A stretch of DNA of 64,000 nt from an uncultured Dysgonomonas sp. (GTDB taxonomy: Bacteria > Bacteroidota > Bacteroidia > Bacteroidales > Dysgonomonadaceae): positions 618,948-682,947 of the forward strand of contig NZ_LT599032.1 in NCBI RefSeq assembly GCF_900079725.1, read 5' to 3'. The position numbers were made by a program, and so were the translations under genes. Of the stretch, positions 1 to 9,406 are shown piece after piece. Below the pieces are notes generated by a model. That model saw only the letters and a program-made list of their open reading frames with translations, had not been told where the DNA came from and made no database searches. Positions within the stretch are counted from its first letter, which is position 1. Each line of letters begins with the position of its first letter.

Positions 1-1314
1 TGCCAAAGTGGTATTATGATCACAGCATCTCACAACCCGAAAGCATATAACGGATATAAAGCATACTGGGAAGACGGTGCACAGGTTATACCTCCGCATG
101 ACAAAAACATCATTGCTGAAGTAAACCGTGTAAATGTTGAGAATATCAAATTTAAAGGAAACAAAAGCCTGATAGAAATATTAGGTAAAGATATGGATGA
201 GGCATACATAAAAGAGCTGAAGACTATATTACTTTCATCGGATGCCATCAAACGTCACAGCGGAATCGGTATCGTATACACTCCATTACACGGGACAGGA
301 TTTACAGTAATCCCGCAAGCTCTGAAAGCGTCCGGGTTTACAAACATTATTAATGTACCGGAACAAGATGTATTGAGCGGTGATTTCCCTACTGTTGTAT
401 CTCCAAATCCTGAAGATCCGGCTGCAATGGCTCTTGCCGTGAAAAAAGCTGAGGAAACAAATGCAGAGCTGGTATTTGCGACAGACCCCGACGCTGACCG
501 CTTCGGAGCAGGTATCCGCAACGATAAAGGAGAATTTATCCTGCTGAACGGAAACCAGACAATGCTGATTCTTATCTATTATATTATTACCCGTAAAAGA
601 GAACTCGGACAACTTACCGGAAAGGAATATACTGTGCGTACAATTGTAACCAGTGCCCTAACTCAGGTAGTGTCGGAGAAAAACGGTGTAGAAATGTTTG
701 AGTGCTATACAGGATTCAAATGGATTGCCGCTATTATGCGCGAACTAGAAGGTAAGCGTCAATATATAGGAGGAGGAGAAGAAAGCTATGGTTTCCTTGC
801 CGAAGACTTTGTGCGCGATAAGGATTCCGTATCGGCAGCTATGCTCTTCGGTGAAATTGCAGCGTGGGCAAAGGACAATGGAAAAACGTTGTACGAAATG
901 CTTCAGGATATCTATGTAGAATACGGATTCTCTAAGGAAAAGGGAATTTCGGTAACTAAGGAAGGACGTAGTGGTGCCGAGGAAATAGAAGCTATGATGA
1001 AAAACTTCAGAGAAAACCCGATCAAACAGATTGCAGGCTCTAAGGTGACGCTCATTAAAGACTTTGTAACCCTAAAAGCTCAGGATTTGGCTATCAATGA
1101 AGAATACACATTGGAAATGCCTACCACATCAAACGTATTGCAATACTTTACCGAAGACGGAACAAAAATATCTATCCGTCCTTCCGGTACAGAACCCAAA
1201 ATTAAGTTCTACATAGAAGTTAAAGCAAAACTGAAATCCAGAGCTGACTACGATGCCGTAGATGCCAGTACAGAGAAGAAGATAGAACAAGTCTGTAAAG
1301 ACCTGGGAATCTAA
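1..1314 (+). CDS. phosphoglucomutase/phosphomannomutase, 5' truncated
   Basis: An alpha-D-phosphohexomutase that interconverts hexose 1- and 6-phosphates, feeding sugar-nucleotide and cell-envelope synthesis in the cytoplasm. The reading frame is open from base 1 (codons for CQSGI precede the first Met), so the window edge cuts the gene and the ATG at 16 is internal. The active-site phosphoserine loop TASHNP lies at the very start, which means about 140 N-terminal residues are missing. The metal-binding loop DPDADR, the sugar-binding loop GGGEESYG and the C-terminal phosphate-binding RPSGTEPK are all present. It ends in a strong intrinsic terminator. PGM and PMM activities cannot be separated by eye; long Bacteroidota members are usually called phosphoglucomutase. 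Confidence 0.93.
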   Translation, partial: CQSGIMITASHNPKAYNGYKAYWEDGAQVIPPHDKNIIAEVNRVNVENIKFKGNKSLIEILGKDMDEAYIKELKTILLSSDAIKRHSGIGIVYTPLHGTGFTVIPQALKASGFTNIINVPEQDVLSGDFPTVVSPNPEDPAAMALAVKKAEETNAELVFATDPDADRFGAGIRNDKGEFILLNGNQTMLILIYYIITRKRELGQLTGKEYTVRTIVTSALTQVVSEKNGVEMFECYTGFKWIAAIMRELEGKRQYIGGGEESYGFLAEDFVRDKDSVSAAMLFGEIAAWAKDNGKTLYEMLQDIYVEYGFSKEKGISVTKEGRSGAEEIEAMMKNFRENPIKQIAGSKVTLIKDFVTLKAQDLAINEEYTLEMPTTSNVLQYFTEDGTKISIRPSGTEPKIKFYIEVKAKLKSRADYDAVDASTEKKIEQVCKDLGI

Positions 1315-1327
1315 AGATACTAAGCAG

Positions 1328-1356
1328 AGCCGGATTGTTACGATCCGGCTTTTTTG
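1328..1356 (+). terminator. intrinsic terminator after the phosphohexomutase
   Basis: AGCCGGAT and ATCCGGCT form an 8-bp stem with a 7-nt loop, followed at once by a run of T. It begins 13 bases after the stop codon. Confidence 0.9.
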
Positions 1357-1711
1357 CCCGATATATTTGCGAAAATAATGTCACACAATTGATTTTAATC
1401 CTTCAAGAATTGAATTCTTAAATAAATGCTCACAGTAAACAACAATTATTGAATCAAAATTGTTATGAAATATCTAAAGGATTCACACTAACAACACATT
1501 AACAATTAAACTGGAATATTTTGGCAAAGGATTATAAAAAGACTCATATCCTCTCTGCTTCACAAAACCTCTTCTGATTATTTCGGTAAAATATGTTTTA
1601 TAACAGGTTTTTTTATAAAAAATGTTAAGAAAGTAAATTTTACTTACTATCCTATAAACTTATTATAAGTACACTTACTATATTTGCACCAAAATTTTTA
1701 AAAATGAATAA
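1357..1711. other. intergenic region before the efflux operon
   Basis: An AT-rich stretch without coding potential. Only its last 80 bases show structure: an inverted repeat, a direct repeat and a -7 element, annotated separately. Confidence 0.6.
1631..1686 (+). promoter_or_regulatory. probable MarR operator and promoter of the efflux operon
   Basis: AAGTAAA-T-TTTACTT (1631-1645) is a perfect 7-bp-arm inverted repeat. ACTTACTAT occurs at 1642-1650 and again at 1673-1681, 31 bases apart, or about three helical turns. The second copy runs into TATATTTG (1679-1686), which matches the Bacteroidota -7 consensus TAnnTTTG. A weaker dyad, TAAGT-AC-ACTTA, covers 1666-1677. MarR proteins commonly autoregulate by binding such dyads over their own promoter, so I infer autoregulation. 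No convincing -33 TTG was found. Confidence 0.6.
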
Positions 1712-2176
1712 ATGGAAGTAAACTGCAAATTAGGGAATCCAAATGAGGAGGTGGGATATCTAATCTGGCGTGTTTCCAAATACTGGCAAAGAGGTAAACA
1801 CAAAGTATTGGATGAATTTGGACTAACATCATCACAGATGGAATTATTAGGAGCTATATATCATATGTCGAGGCAACAAAAAGAAGCCACACAAATCGTT
1901 TTATCGCAAGAAACGGAAATAGATCCTATGACTACTTCCACAATATTAAGAAATCTTGAAAGAAAGGGATTGATAAGCAGACGGGAAAGCGTAACCGATA
2001 CAAGGGCGCGCATTGTAGAACTTACCGAAGAGGGAAAGGAACTTTTCGAGAAAGCAATAGCCAAAGTAAAAAGCGGACAAGAGCTTCTATTCAAAAATAT
2101 AGATGTAGAAGTATTAAAGACACAATTAAGTATCCTTTTACAGGAAATGGACAGATTAAGTAAATCAAACAACTAA
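1712..2176 (+). CDS. MarR-family transcriptional regulator
   Basis: A 154-residue winged-helix regulator of normal MarR length. The DNA-binding core runs from about residue 30 to 105, with the recognition region DPMTTSTILRNLERKGLI and the wing SVTDTRARIVELTEEG. The flanking helices would form the dimer interface. It is the first gene of a four-gene run, 12 bp ahead of the RND adaptor gene, so it most likely controls the efflux operon and itself through the dyads just upstream. The ATG at 1704 is in another frame; the start at 1712 is the only good in-frame one. The inducing ligand cannot be read from sequence. Confidence 0.9.
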   Translation: MEVNCKLGNPNEEVGYLIWRVSKYWQRGKHKVLDEFGLTSSQMELLGAIYHMSRQQKEATQIVLSQETEIDPMTTSTILRNLERKGLISRRESVTDTRARIVELTEEGKELFEKAIAKVKSGQELLFKNIDVEVLKTQLSILLQEMDRLSKSNN

Positions 2177-2188
2177 ATAAATATAGGT

Positions 2189-3301
2189 ATGAATGTGAAA
2201 AAGATTGTTATCGGAGCAATGGCTCTATTGGTTATGGTATCTTGTGGGAACAAGAATGCTAACCCTGCGGGGGGAGGTCAAGCTGCACCTCAGAAATACA
2301 CGACGGCTGTTTTGGCTGAGCAGTCTGCGCAATTGGAAACTGTATATCCTGTGACTATAAAAGGTAAGGAAGATATAGAAATCAGGCCACGTATAGACGG
2401 CTTTATCGATGCTATCTATGTGGACGAAGGCTCTGTAGTAAAAAAAGGGCAAAGTTTATTCAAGATAAATTCACCTTCGGCAGATCAGGCTGTAACTACT
2501 GCGGAAGCTGCTGTTAGCAGTGCTAAAGCCCAGGTTCAGACCGCACAATTGAACGTAGACAGAATCAAACCACTTGCCGATAAGGGTATTGTGAGTGTCA
2601 CACAACTAAATACATATCAGAATGCATTATTATCGTCTCAAGCGACACTGGAGCAAGCTAACGCGCAACTAAAAAATGCGAAAGCAACAAAAAGTTGGGC
2701 TGATGTAACAAGCCCTGTTGATGGAGTTATAGGAGCAATCCCTTACCGTCAAGGCAGCTTGGTAAACAGTACTAATGCACTGACTACAGTGGCTAATACC
2801 AGTAATGTTTTCGCTTACTTTTCGATGAACGAAAAAGCTCTAACTGAATTTTTGAATACATTGGAAGGAAAAACCCAGGCTGAAAAGATTAAAAATGCTC
2901 CGGAAATTACATTAACTCTTGCTGATGGAACGGTATATCCTGAAAAAGGTAAACTGGAAACCATTACAGGTGTGGTAAATATAGCAACAGGTTCGGCTAA
3001 TTTCAGAGCTGAATTTCCTAATACACACGGAGAATTGAGAAGCGGTACCAGCGGTAAAATCTCAATACCAAGAACATTAAGCAATGTATTTATAATTCCT
3101 CAGGAAGCTACATTTGCCCAGCAAGATAAATTACTTGTATATAAAGTACAGGGAGACTCTGTGGTACAAAAAACAATTACAGCATTGTCAACACCTGATG
3201 GAAAACAATTCGCTGTAACAGATGGCTTACAGTCAGGTGACAGAATCGTTCTAAAAGGTGTAGCCACACTTACAAACGGTAAAAAGATTATAGCAGAATA
3301 A
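2189..3301 (+). CDS. RND efflux periplasmic adaptor (AcrA/MexA type)
   Basis: Membrane-fusion subunit of a tripartite drug pump, linking the inner-membrane RND transporter to the outer-membrane channel. It is 370 residues with a lipoprotein signal peptide (lipobox ending VSC, Cys19). A biotinyl-lipoyl-like half (IDAIYVDEGSVVKKGQSLFKI) comes first, then a coiled-coil hairpin of about 70 residues, then the second lipoyl half (DVTSPVDGVIG), a beta-barrel and a membrane-proximal domain near the C-terminus. It lies between marR and the pump gene in one apparent transcript, with gaps of 12 and 36 bp. Substrate is unknown. Confidence 0.93.
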   Translation: MNVKKIVIGAMALLVMVSCGNKNANPAGGGQAAPQKYTTAVLAEQSAQLETVYPVTIKGKEDIEIRPRIDGFIDAIYVDEGSVVKKGQSLFKINSPSADQAVTTAEAAVSSAKAQVQTAQLNVDRIKPLADKGIVSVTQLNTYQNALLSSQATLEQANAQLKNAKATKSWADVTSPVDGVIGAIPYRQGSLVNSTNALTTVANTSNVFAYFSMNEKALTEFLNTLEGKTQAEKIKNAPEITLTLADGTVYPEKGKLETITGVVNIATGSANFRAEFPNTHGELRSGTSGKISIPRTLSNVFIIPQEATFAQQDKLLVYKVQGDSVVQKTITALSTPDGKQFAVTDGLQSGDRIVLKGVATLTNGKKIIAE

Positions 3302-3337
3302 TTGCTTTAACTAGCTTAAAATTAAAAAAGAAACACA

Positions 3338-6300
3338 ATGTTAAAAACATTTATAGAGAGACCCGTATTATCTACCGTAATATCCATTATCATTGTGGTA
3401 TTAGGGATAATCGGCCTGGCAACATTGCCGGTAGAACAATATCCAAATATTGCTCCGCCTACAGTGCAGGTGACAGCTAACTATCCCGGAGCCAATGCCG
3501 ATGTGGTGATGAATAGCGTTGTTATTCCACTGGAAGAGCAGATAAACGGTGTGGAAGGTATGACTTATATGACATCCTCTGCATCTAACAGTGGATCTGC
3601 CAATATAACTGTATTTTTTGAACAAGGGATAAATCCGGATATTGCGGCCGTTAACGTACAGAACCTTGCCGCTCGCGCAAATCCGTTGTTACCATCGGAG
3701 GTCACTCAAACAGGGGTGACGGTGAGAAAACAACAGAGTAGTACAATCATGATGATCGCGCTAACCGCTGATAATCCTGATTTGGACGCCCAGTTTATAC
3801 AGAACTATGCTAACATTAACATCCTGCCTCAGATCAAGCGTGTACATGGTGTGGGAGATGCGAATGTATATGGAGCAAAAGACTACTCTATGCGTATCTG
3901 GTTCAAACCGGATGTAATGGCATCATACAAAATAACTCCAATGGAAGTTATTGCAGCTCTGACAGAACAGAATATAGAGGCTGCCCCGGGTGAGCTTGGG
4001 CAAAATAGTGATCAGGCATTCCAGTACACTTTAAAATTTACAGGCCGCTTAAAAACTACAGATGAATTCGGCTCCATAATCGTACGTTCTCAGAACGGAC
4101 AAATACTTAGATTGAACGATGTTGCAGATGTTGAACTCGGATCGTTGAGTTATTCGGTAATATCCCGAACCGACGGTTTGGAATCTGTTGCGATAGGTAT
4201 TAGCCAGACAGCAGGGTCGAATGCACAAGAGGTAATTGACAACATCAAAAGTGAACTATCAAAAGCTTCTGTTACATTTCCTCCGGGACTTAAAATTACT
4301 TACATGATGGACGCTAATGAATTCCTTAGCGCATCTATCGAAAAAGTAATCCATACGTTGATCGAGGCATTTATACTCGTATTTATTGTTGTGTTCGTAT
4401 TCTTACAGGATATACGATCTACTCTTATACCGGCGGTGGCCGTTCCGGTAGCTATTGTGGGAACATTCTTCTTCTTACAGTTATTCGGGTTCTCTATCAA
4501 CCTGCTTACCTTGTTTGCTCTTGTACTGGCAATCGGTATTGTAGTGGACGATGCCATAGTCGTCGTCGAGGCCGTCCATGCGCAACTCGATGCGGGTGAA
4601 AAAGACCCGAAAATAGCGACTATGACGGCGATGAAAGAGATTGCGCCCGCTATCGTTTCCATTACATTGGTGATGTCTGCGGTGTTTATTCCGGTGAGTT
4701 TTATCGGCGGTACATCGGGTATATTCTATAAACAATTTGGTTTAACACTTGCCATATCCATCATTATATCGGCTGTTAATGCCTTGACCCTGAGTCCGGC
4801 GCTTTGTGCCCTTTTCCTTAAAGGTCATAACGAAGAAGATGACCATAAGAAGAAAAGCTTTGTACAAAGATTCTATTATAGCTTCAACGTAGCCTTTAAT
4901 GCTGCGACAATGAAGTATAAATCGTCTCTCCACTTTTTAGGTAAACGTGGACACCGTTGGATAACCGTTGCAATTATTGCTGTTGCAGTAGTGATCATGG
5001 GAGGACTGATGAAGATGATTCCAACCGGTTTCGTTCCACAGGAAGACAGTGGCGTTGTGATGGGTATTATCACACTCCCTCCGGGCGCATCATTAGAGAG
5101 AACAGATTCTTTAACTAAGGATATAATAAAACTGGCCCGTGAAATACCACATGTTCAGAATGTATTGAACATCACAGGGGTAGACTTCCTTAGTGGAGGG
5201 CTCGGAGGTTCTTATGCTGCTCTTATCATAAAAATGGAACCTTGGGCCGAAAGAAAGAATACTGTAAACGACGTTGTGGCCGAAATGACTCAGAAAACGG
5301 CATCGATAAAAGATGCTACATTCCTTTTCATGGGAGCTCCTACTTTACAAGGTTTCGGACTTGGTAACGGTGTGGAAATGAAAATGCAGGACCGTACTGG
5401 TGGCGACATAAATAAGTTTTATGATATTACCAATCAGTTCCTGGCTAAGATGCGTCAGCGTGAGGAAGTAATGGTGGCGATGACTACATTTAACCCTAAC
5501 TTCCCTCAAAAACAAATCGAAGCCAATATACCAAAAATAAAAGAAGCCGGACTAACCCTGACCGAGGTGATGACTACCTTGCAGGCATATGTAGGTAGTA
5601 TGTATATTTCGAACTTCAATTTATATGGTAAACAGTTCCGCGTGATGGCTCAGGCATCCCCTGAATTCAGATCAAAAGTTGAAGACCTGAACGGGCTATA
5701 TGTACAGACTTCAACGGGCGAAATGGCTCCGATTACCGAGTTTATCACCATCTCCGATGTTACCGGCCCTCAGATGTTGACACGTTTCAATATGTATTCA
5801 TCCATGAGTTTGAACATTATTCCAAACTTTATGACAGGGAAGAGTACCGGAGACGCGCTTAAAGCTGTAGAAGAAGTAGCAGCCGAAACATTGCCGCTCG
5901 GATACGGATACGAATTCTCGGGTATGACCCGCGAAGAGGTGAACAGTGGTAGCCAGACTATCCTGATCTTCGCGCTCTGTCTCATCTTCGTTTATTTGCT
6001 ACTGGCCGCGTTGTACGAAAGTTACATTATCCCGCTGGCAGTTATATTCTCTCTACCTGTTGGTTTGGCCGGAGTATTTATATTCATATTCATAGCCATG
6101 ATGGCAGGTACAGGTATTGTAAACAATATATACGTACAGATATCGCTCGTCATGCTCATAGGGCTCCTGGCTAAAAATGCGATCCTGATTGTAGAATATG
6201 CCATTCAGCGCCGTCAGCAAGGTATGAGTATCGTGGAAGCTGCAGTAAATGGTGCGGTAGCCCGTTTGCGTCCGATCCTGATGACATCTTTTGCATTTAT

Positions 6301-6514
6301 CTTCGGTCTGATGCCACTAGCCTTTGCATCGGGTGCAGGTGCCGTGGGTAACAAGTCTATCGGTATCAGTGCCATTGGAGGTATGCTTATTGGTACTATG
6401 ATTGGGGTACTGGTTATTCCGTCACTCTACATTATCTTCCAGACCATACAGGATAAGATTAGTAAATCGGGAATGATTAACTCAAATGATGAGTTCATAA
6501 ACAGTAAAAAATGA
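3338..6514 (+). CDS. RND multidrug efflux transporter (AcrB/HAE1 type)
   Basis: Inner-membrane proton-driven pump of 1058 residues, normal for the HAE1 group. The N-terminus FIERPVLSTVISIIIVVLG is the first of 12 predicted membrane helices, and two large periplasmic loops lie between helices 1-2 and 7-8. The proton-relay acidic pair is visible as D404-D405 in GIVVDDAIVVVEA, and the partner lysine as K946 in LLAKNAILIVEYA. The stop codon overlaps the next start as ATGA (6511-6514), indicating translational coupling to the outer-membrane factor. Hydrophobic drugs, detergents or bile-like compounds are typical substrates of the family, but the actual substrate is unknown. Confidence 0.96.
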   Translation: MLKTFIERPVLSTVISIIIVVLGIIGLATLPVEQYPNIAPPTVQVTANYPGANADVVMNSVVIPLEEQINGVEGMTYMTSSASNSGSANITVFFEQGINPDIAAVNVQNLAARANPLLPSEVTQTGVTVRKQQSSTIMMIALTADNPDLDAQFIQNYANINILPQIKRVHGVGDANVYGAKDYSMRIWFKPDVMASYKITPMEVIAALTEQNIEAAPGELGQNSDQAFQYTLKFTGRLKTTDEFGSIIVRSQNGQILRLNDVADVELGSLSYSVISRTDGLESVAIGISQTAGSNAQEVIDNIKSELSKASVTFPPGLKITYMMDANEFLSASIEKVIHTLIEAFILVFIVVFVFLQDIRSTLIPAVAVPVAIVGTFFFLQLFGFSINLLTLFALVLAIGIVVDDAIVVVEAVHAQLDAGEKDPKIATMTAMKEIAPAIVSITLVMSAVFIPVSFIGGTSGIFYKQFGLTLAISIIISAVNALTLSPALCALFLKGHNEEDDHKKKSFVQRFYYSFNVAFNAATMKYKSSLHFLGKRGHRWITVAIIAVAVVIMGGLMKMIPTGFVPQEDSGVVMGIITLPPGASLERTDSLTKDIIKLAREIPHVQNVLNITGVDFLSGGLGGSYAALIIKMEPWAERKNTVNDVVAEMTQKTASIKDATFLFMGAPTLQGFGLGNGVEMKMQDRTGGDINKFYDITNQFLAKMRQREEVMVAMTTFNPNFPQKQIEANIPKIKEAGLTLTEVMTTLQAYVGSMYISNFNLYGKQFRVMAQASPEFRSKVEDLNGLYVQTSTGEMAPITEFITISDVTGPQMLTRFNMYSSMSLNIIPNFMTGKSTGDALKAVEEVAAETLPLGYGYEFSGMTREEVNSGSQTILIFALCLIFVYLLLAALYESYIIPLAVIFSLPVGLAGVFIFIFIAMMAGTGIVNNIYVQISLVMLIGLLAKNAILIVEYAIQRRQQGMSIVEAAVNGAVARLRPILMTSFAFIFGLMPLAFASGAGAVGNKSIGISAIGGMLIGTMIGVLVIPSLYIIFQTIQDKISKSGMINSNDEFINSKK

Positions 6515-7935
6515 TGACAATGATGAGAAAACATATAAAAGGTGTAGTTCTGTTGGGAGTAATACTCTCAATAGGCCTCACATCCTGTGGAGTTCTGAAC
6601 AAGAATAAATACAAATCCCCCGAAGTGGATTCAGCAGACATGTTCAGAGGAGAGAATCCAACGGATACTACTACTATAGCAAATATCCCATGGAGGGAAT
6701 ATTTCAGCGACCCCGCTCTTCAGGCATTGATAGATGAAGGTCTTACCAACAACTATGACCTGCGTCTGGCATATAACCGTATCCAACAGGCCGAAGCCGG
6801 ACTATATATTGCCAAATCGGCATATTTCCCTACTGTTGCTTTAGGGGCTCAGGTTACACATACACAGAAAAGTATCAGCAATGGCAAGGAAAGGGTACTC
6901 GGTTATAATGGCGGCGACCAATGGGCGCTGGGTTTTGTAGTACAATGGGAAGCTGATATCTGGGGTAAACTGAATAGCAAAACAAAAGCTCAGTATGCTA
7001 ACCTTGTTAGTACACATGCATACCGTAATCTTATTCAGACATCTCTGGTTGCCAATATAGCTACCACCTATTACTCGCTGCTGGCACTCGACGAGCAGTT
7101 GAAGATTACATTGGAAACGATTGAATTGCTAAAGGAAAGTACTGCAACAATGCAGGCCATGATGCAAGCCGGACTCCTCAATCGGGCCGGTGTAAAGCAA
7201 AGTGAAGCTTTACTCTATAGTACTCAGGTTAGTGTGCCGGATCTGCAAATGCAAATCAATCAGTTGGAAAATTCCCTTAGCCTGTTATTAGGACGTAAAC
7301 CGGGACCTATCACAAGGACAGCTATTGACAACCAGGCAGTACCAGCCGAACTAGAAGTTGGTATTCCGGCTCAGATGTTGGCAAAACGCCCGGATGTATT
7401 GCAAGCCGAGATGGGATTCAGGTATGCGTTCGAGATGAAGAATGTAGCTCAACGGTCTCTGTATCCGTCTTTGACCCTAGGAAGTTCTTCTTCGGTAGGA
7501 TTCGCATCCAATACACTTTCACAGTTCTTCAAACCGACAAACATTCTTGCTAATATCGTAGGTGGACTTACACAACCTATATTTGCAGGGAATCAGTTAA
7601 GAGGACAATATAAGATAGCTAAAGCTCAACAGGAAGAAGCATTACTTACTTTCGAACAAACAGTATTAACTGCAAGTCAGGAAGTATCGAATATTATGTT
7701 TACATACGAAACTTCACTCCGCAAGAATGAAGACCGTGCTAAACAAGTAGATGCTCTTTCCCTTGCGGTGGGTGATACCCAACAGTTACTGAAAGCCGGT
7801 GAAGCTAACTATACAGAAGTGCTACAGGCAGAACAAAGTTTACTGCAAGCACAACTTGGACAGGTAAGCGATAAACTTGAACAACTACAGGCATCTGTAA
7901 ATCTTTACAGAGCACTTGGAGGAGGTATCGAGTAA
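6511..7935 (+). CDS. outer-membrane efflux factor (OprM/NodT-type lipoprotein)
   Basis: The outer-membrane channel of the pump, 474 residues. The signal peptide ends in the lipobox LTSC (Cys26, counted from the ATG at 6511). Two internally repeated OEP halves follow, each with long amphipathic helices such as AYNRIQQAEAGLYIAKSAYFP near residue 90 and the AKRPDVLQAEMGF segment near residue 295. An ATGA overlap links it to the pump gene. ATG codons at 6511, 6514, 6520 and 6523 are all in frame; 6523, giving MRKHIKG, is also possible and would still leave a complete signal peptide. It is the last gene of the operon, followed by a strong terminator. Confidence 0.93.
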   Translation: MMTMMRKHIKGVVLLGVILSIGLTSCGVLNKNKYKSPEVDSADMFRGENPTDTTTIANIPWREYFSDPALQALIDEGLTNNYDLRLAYNRIQQAEAGLYIAKSAYFPTVALGAQVTHTQKSISNGKERVLGYNGGDQWALGFVVQWEADIWGKLNSKTKAQYANLVSTHAYRNLIQTSLVANIATTYYSLLALDEQLKITLETIELLKESTATMQAMMQAGLLNRAGVKQSEALLYSTQVSVPDLQMQINQLENSLSLLLGRKPGPITRTAIDNQAVPAELEVGIPAQMLAKRPDVLQAEMGFRYAFEMKNVAQRSLYPSLTLGSSSSVGFASNTLSQFFKPTNILANIVGGLTQPIFAGNQLRGQYKIAKAQQEEALLTFEQTVLTASQEVSNIMFTYETSLRKNEDRAKQVDALSLAVGDTQQLLKAGEANYTEVLQAEQSLLQAQLGQVSDKLEQLQASVNLYRALGGGIE

Positions 7936-7962
7936 CAACAATCTGATAACATTCTTATTTAT

Positions 7963-8006
7963 GAAAGAGGATACTTCCACAGGGAAATATCCTCTTTCTT
8001 TTATTT
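7963..8006 (+). terminator. intrinsic terminator of the efflux operon
   Basis: GAAAGAGGATA pairs perfectly with TATCCTCTTTC across a 14-nt loop and is followed by a T-rich tract. Confidence 0.88.
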
Positions 8007-8136
8007 CATTTTTGGGGGAATACTTTATCTATGTATATAGCTGATAACTTTTAGGTATTAGCAGATAGCTCTTTGAAAAGTTTTAAGTAATAAGTAAAAA
8101 GTCGACAGGCGAAAAACAAGAAAAAGTCGTTAGTTT

Positions 8137-8378
8137 GTGTCAGGTTTGTCAGATTTTTATACAGTGTCCTTCGTGTAGACCTTTGTGCCCTTTGTGGTAA
8201 GGAGTTTTTAATCATTAAGTACACAAAAAGAAATCACAAAGGGCACAAAGGTGGAAAAATCCGTTACGTTTGTTACTTTTTTGAAATAGTTACAGGTTAC
8301 TGCGCCCTTCGGGCAGTTACAAGTTACGGGTTGATGGCTGTTTACTGTTTACTGAAAAGTGTCAAGTTTGTAAAGTTT
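8137..8378. repeat. cluster of dispersed intergenic repeats
   Basis: The only content of the 550-bp gap after the efflux operon besides the terminator. It holds a GTGTCAGGTTTGTCAG unit (8137-8152), a hairpin whose arms CCTTTGTGCCCTTTGTG (8180-8196) and its exact complement (8235-8251) are separated by 38 bases, a short GC-rich dyad around GCGCCCTTCGGGC, CTGTTTACTG units and a second GTGTCAAGTTTGT unit (8359-8371). The same modules recur near 42700, 48780 and 55720, so these are dispersed repeats and not gene remnants. Confidence 0.75.
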
Positions 8379-8485
8379 CAGATTCTCTGAAATATTTGAT
8401 GCGGTTAGTATGACAGAAATAAATAGTTGCCGCTAAGTTGAAAAAAATAGCTATATTAGAAGTGAAATAATAAGGAAATAAAGGA

Positions 8486-9337
8486 ATGGAAATAAAATCT
8501 CTTAGTGAAACTGACTTCGGTGTCATATTCCATGCTTTTAATCAGGCTTTTGCCGATTACGAAATTCAACTGGACAGGCAACAACTCCGGACGATGGTAA
8601 AAAGGCGGGGTTTTAATCCCGGTTTATCTTTTGCTGCATTTGAAGGAAATGAAATCGTAGCTTTTACGCTTAATGGAACAGGAAATTTCAACGGAATTGC
8701 AACAGCCTACGATACAGGTACGGGCACATTGAAAGGATACAGGGGAAAGGGTTTGGCTACAAAAATCTTCGAATACTCGATTCCTTTCCTAAGGGAACAG
8801 AATATCAAACAATATTTACTCGAAGTTTTACAACATAATACAAAAGCTGTATCTGTTTATAAAAATATAGGGTTTGAAGTAAGCCGGGAGTTTAATTATT
8901 TCAGACAGGAAAACGAAAAGATCAAGAATGATATTAAAACTTCCGATATACCCTGTTCGATAAAACAAATCAATATCCGGGATTTTGACTTCCTGCCGGA
9001 TTTCCGGGATTTTTATCCATCATGGCAAAATAGCTTCGAATCCATCAACAGAGCGAGTAACGATTTCGTGAGTCTGGGTGCATTCATCGAAAATAAATTG
9101 GCCGGATATTGCGTATTCGAACCTGCTTCGGGAGATATTACCCAAATAGCGGTTGATAAGCAATGCAGACGCGAAGGAATAGCCTCGCTGCTACTGAAAG
9201 AAGTAGTCTGCTTAAACAAAAATGATGCTGTAAAAGTTATAAATACAGATATATCATGTAGCTCGATTACAGCGTTTCTGAAATCAAAGAATATAGAGAT
9301 TACGGGGATGCAGTATGAAATGATAAAAGAGATGTAA
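8486..9337 (+). CDS. GNAT N-acetyltransferase with two GNAT domains
   Basis: A 283-residue cytoplasmic protein with tandem acetyltransferase-like folds. The first (about residues 1-135) has the acetyl-CoA loop GYRGKGLATK and the following segment VLQHNTKAVSVYKNIGF. The second (about 150-280) has ITQIAVDKQCRREGIASLLL. Both halves keep an acetyl-CoA pyrophosphate-binding motif (R-x-x-G-x-G/A), so either could be active. No operon partner is evident: it follows a repeat cluster and precedes a lipoprotein gene by 69 bp. The substrate is not predictable. Confidence 0.85.
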   Translation: MEIKSLSETDFGVIFHAFNQAFADYEIQLDRQQLRTMVKRRGFNPGLSFAAFEGNEIVAFTLNGTGNFNGIATAYDTGTGTLKGYRGKGLATKIFEYSIPFLREQNIKQYLLEVLQHNTKAVSVYKNIGFEVSREFNYFRQENEKIKNDIKTSDIPCSIKQINIRDFDFLPDFRDFYPSWQNSFESINRASNDFVSLGAFIENKLAGYCVFEPASGDITQIAVDKQCRREGIASLLLKEVVCLNKNDAVKVINTDISCSSITAFLKSKNIEITGMQYEMIKEM

Positions 9338-9406
9338 CCCCCTAATCTTGAACGACACAAGCAACTAGAGATATATAGTTATTAAGGATTCCAAATATCT
9401 TGGATT

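Noticed and set aside
1357-1630. possible small RNA gene in the gap before marR
   Set aside because: No stable hairpin with a T tail and no promoter pair other than that of marR.
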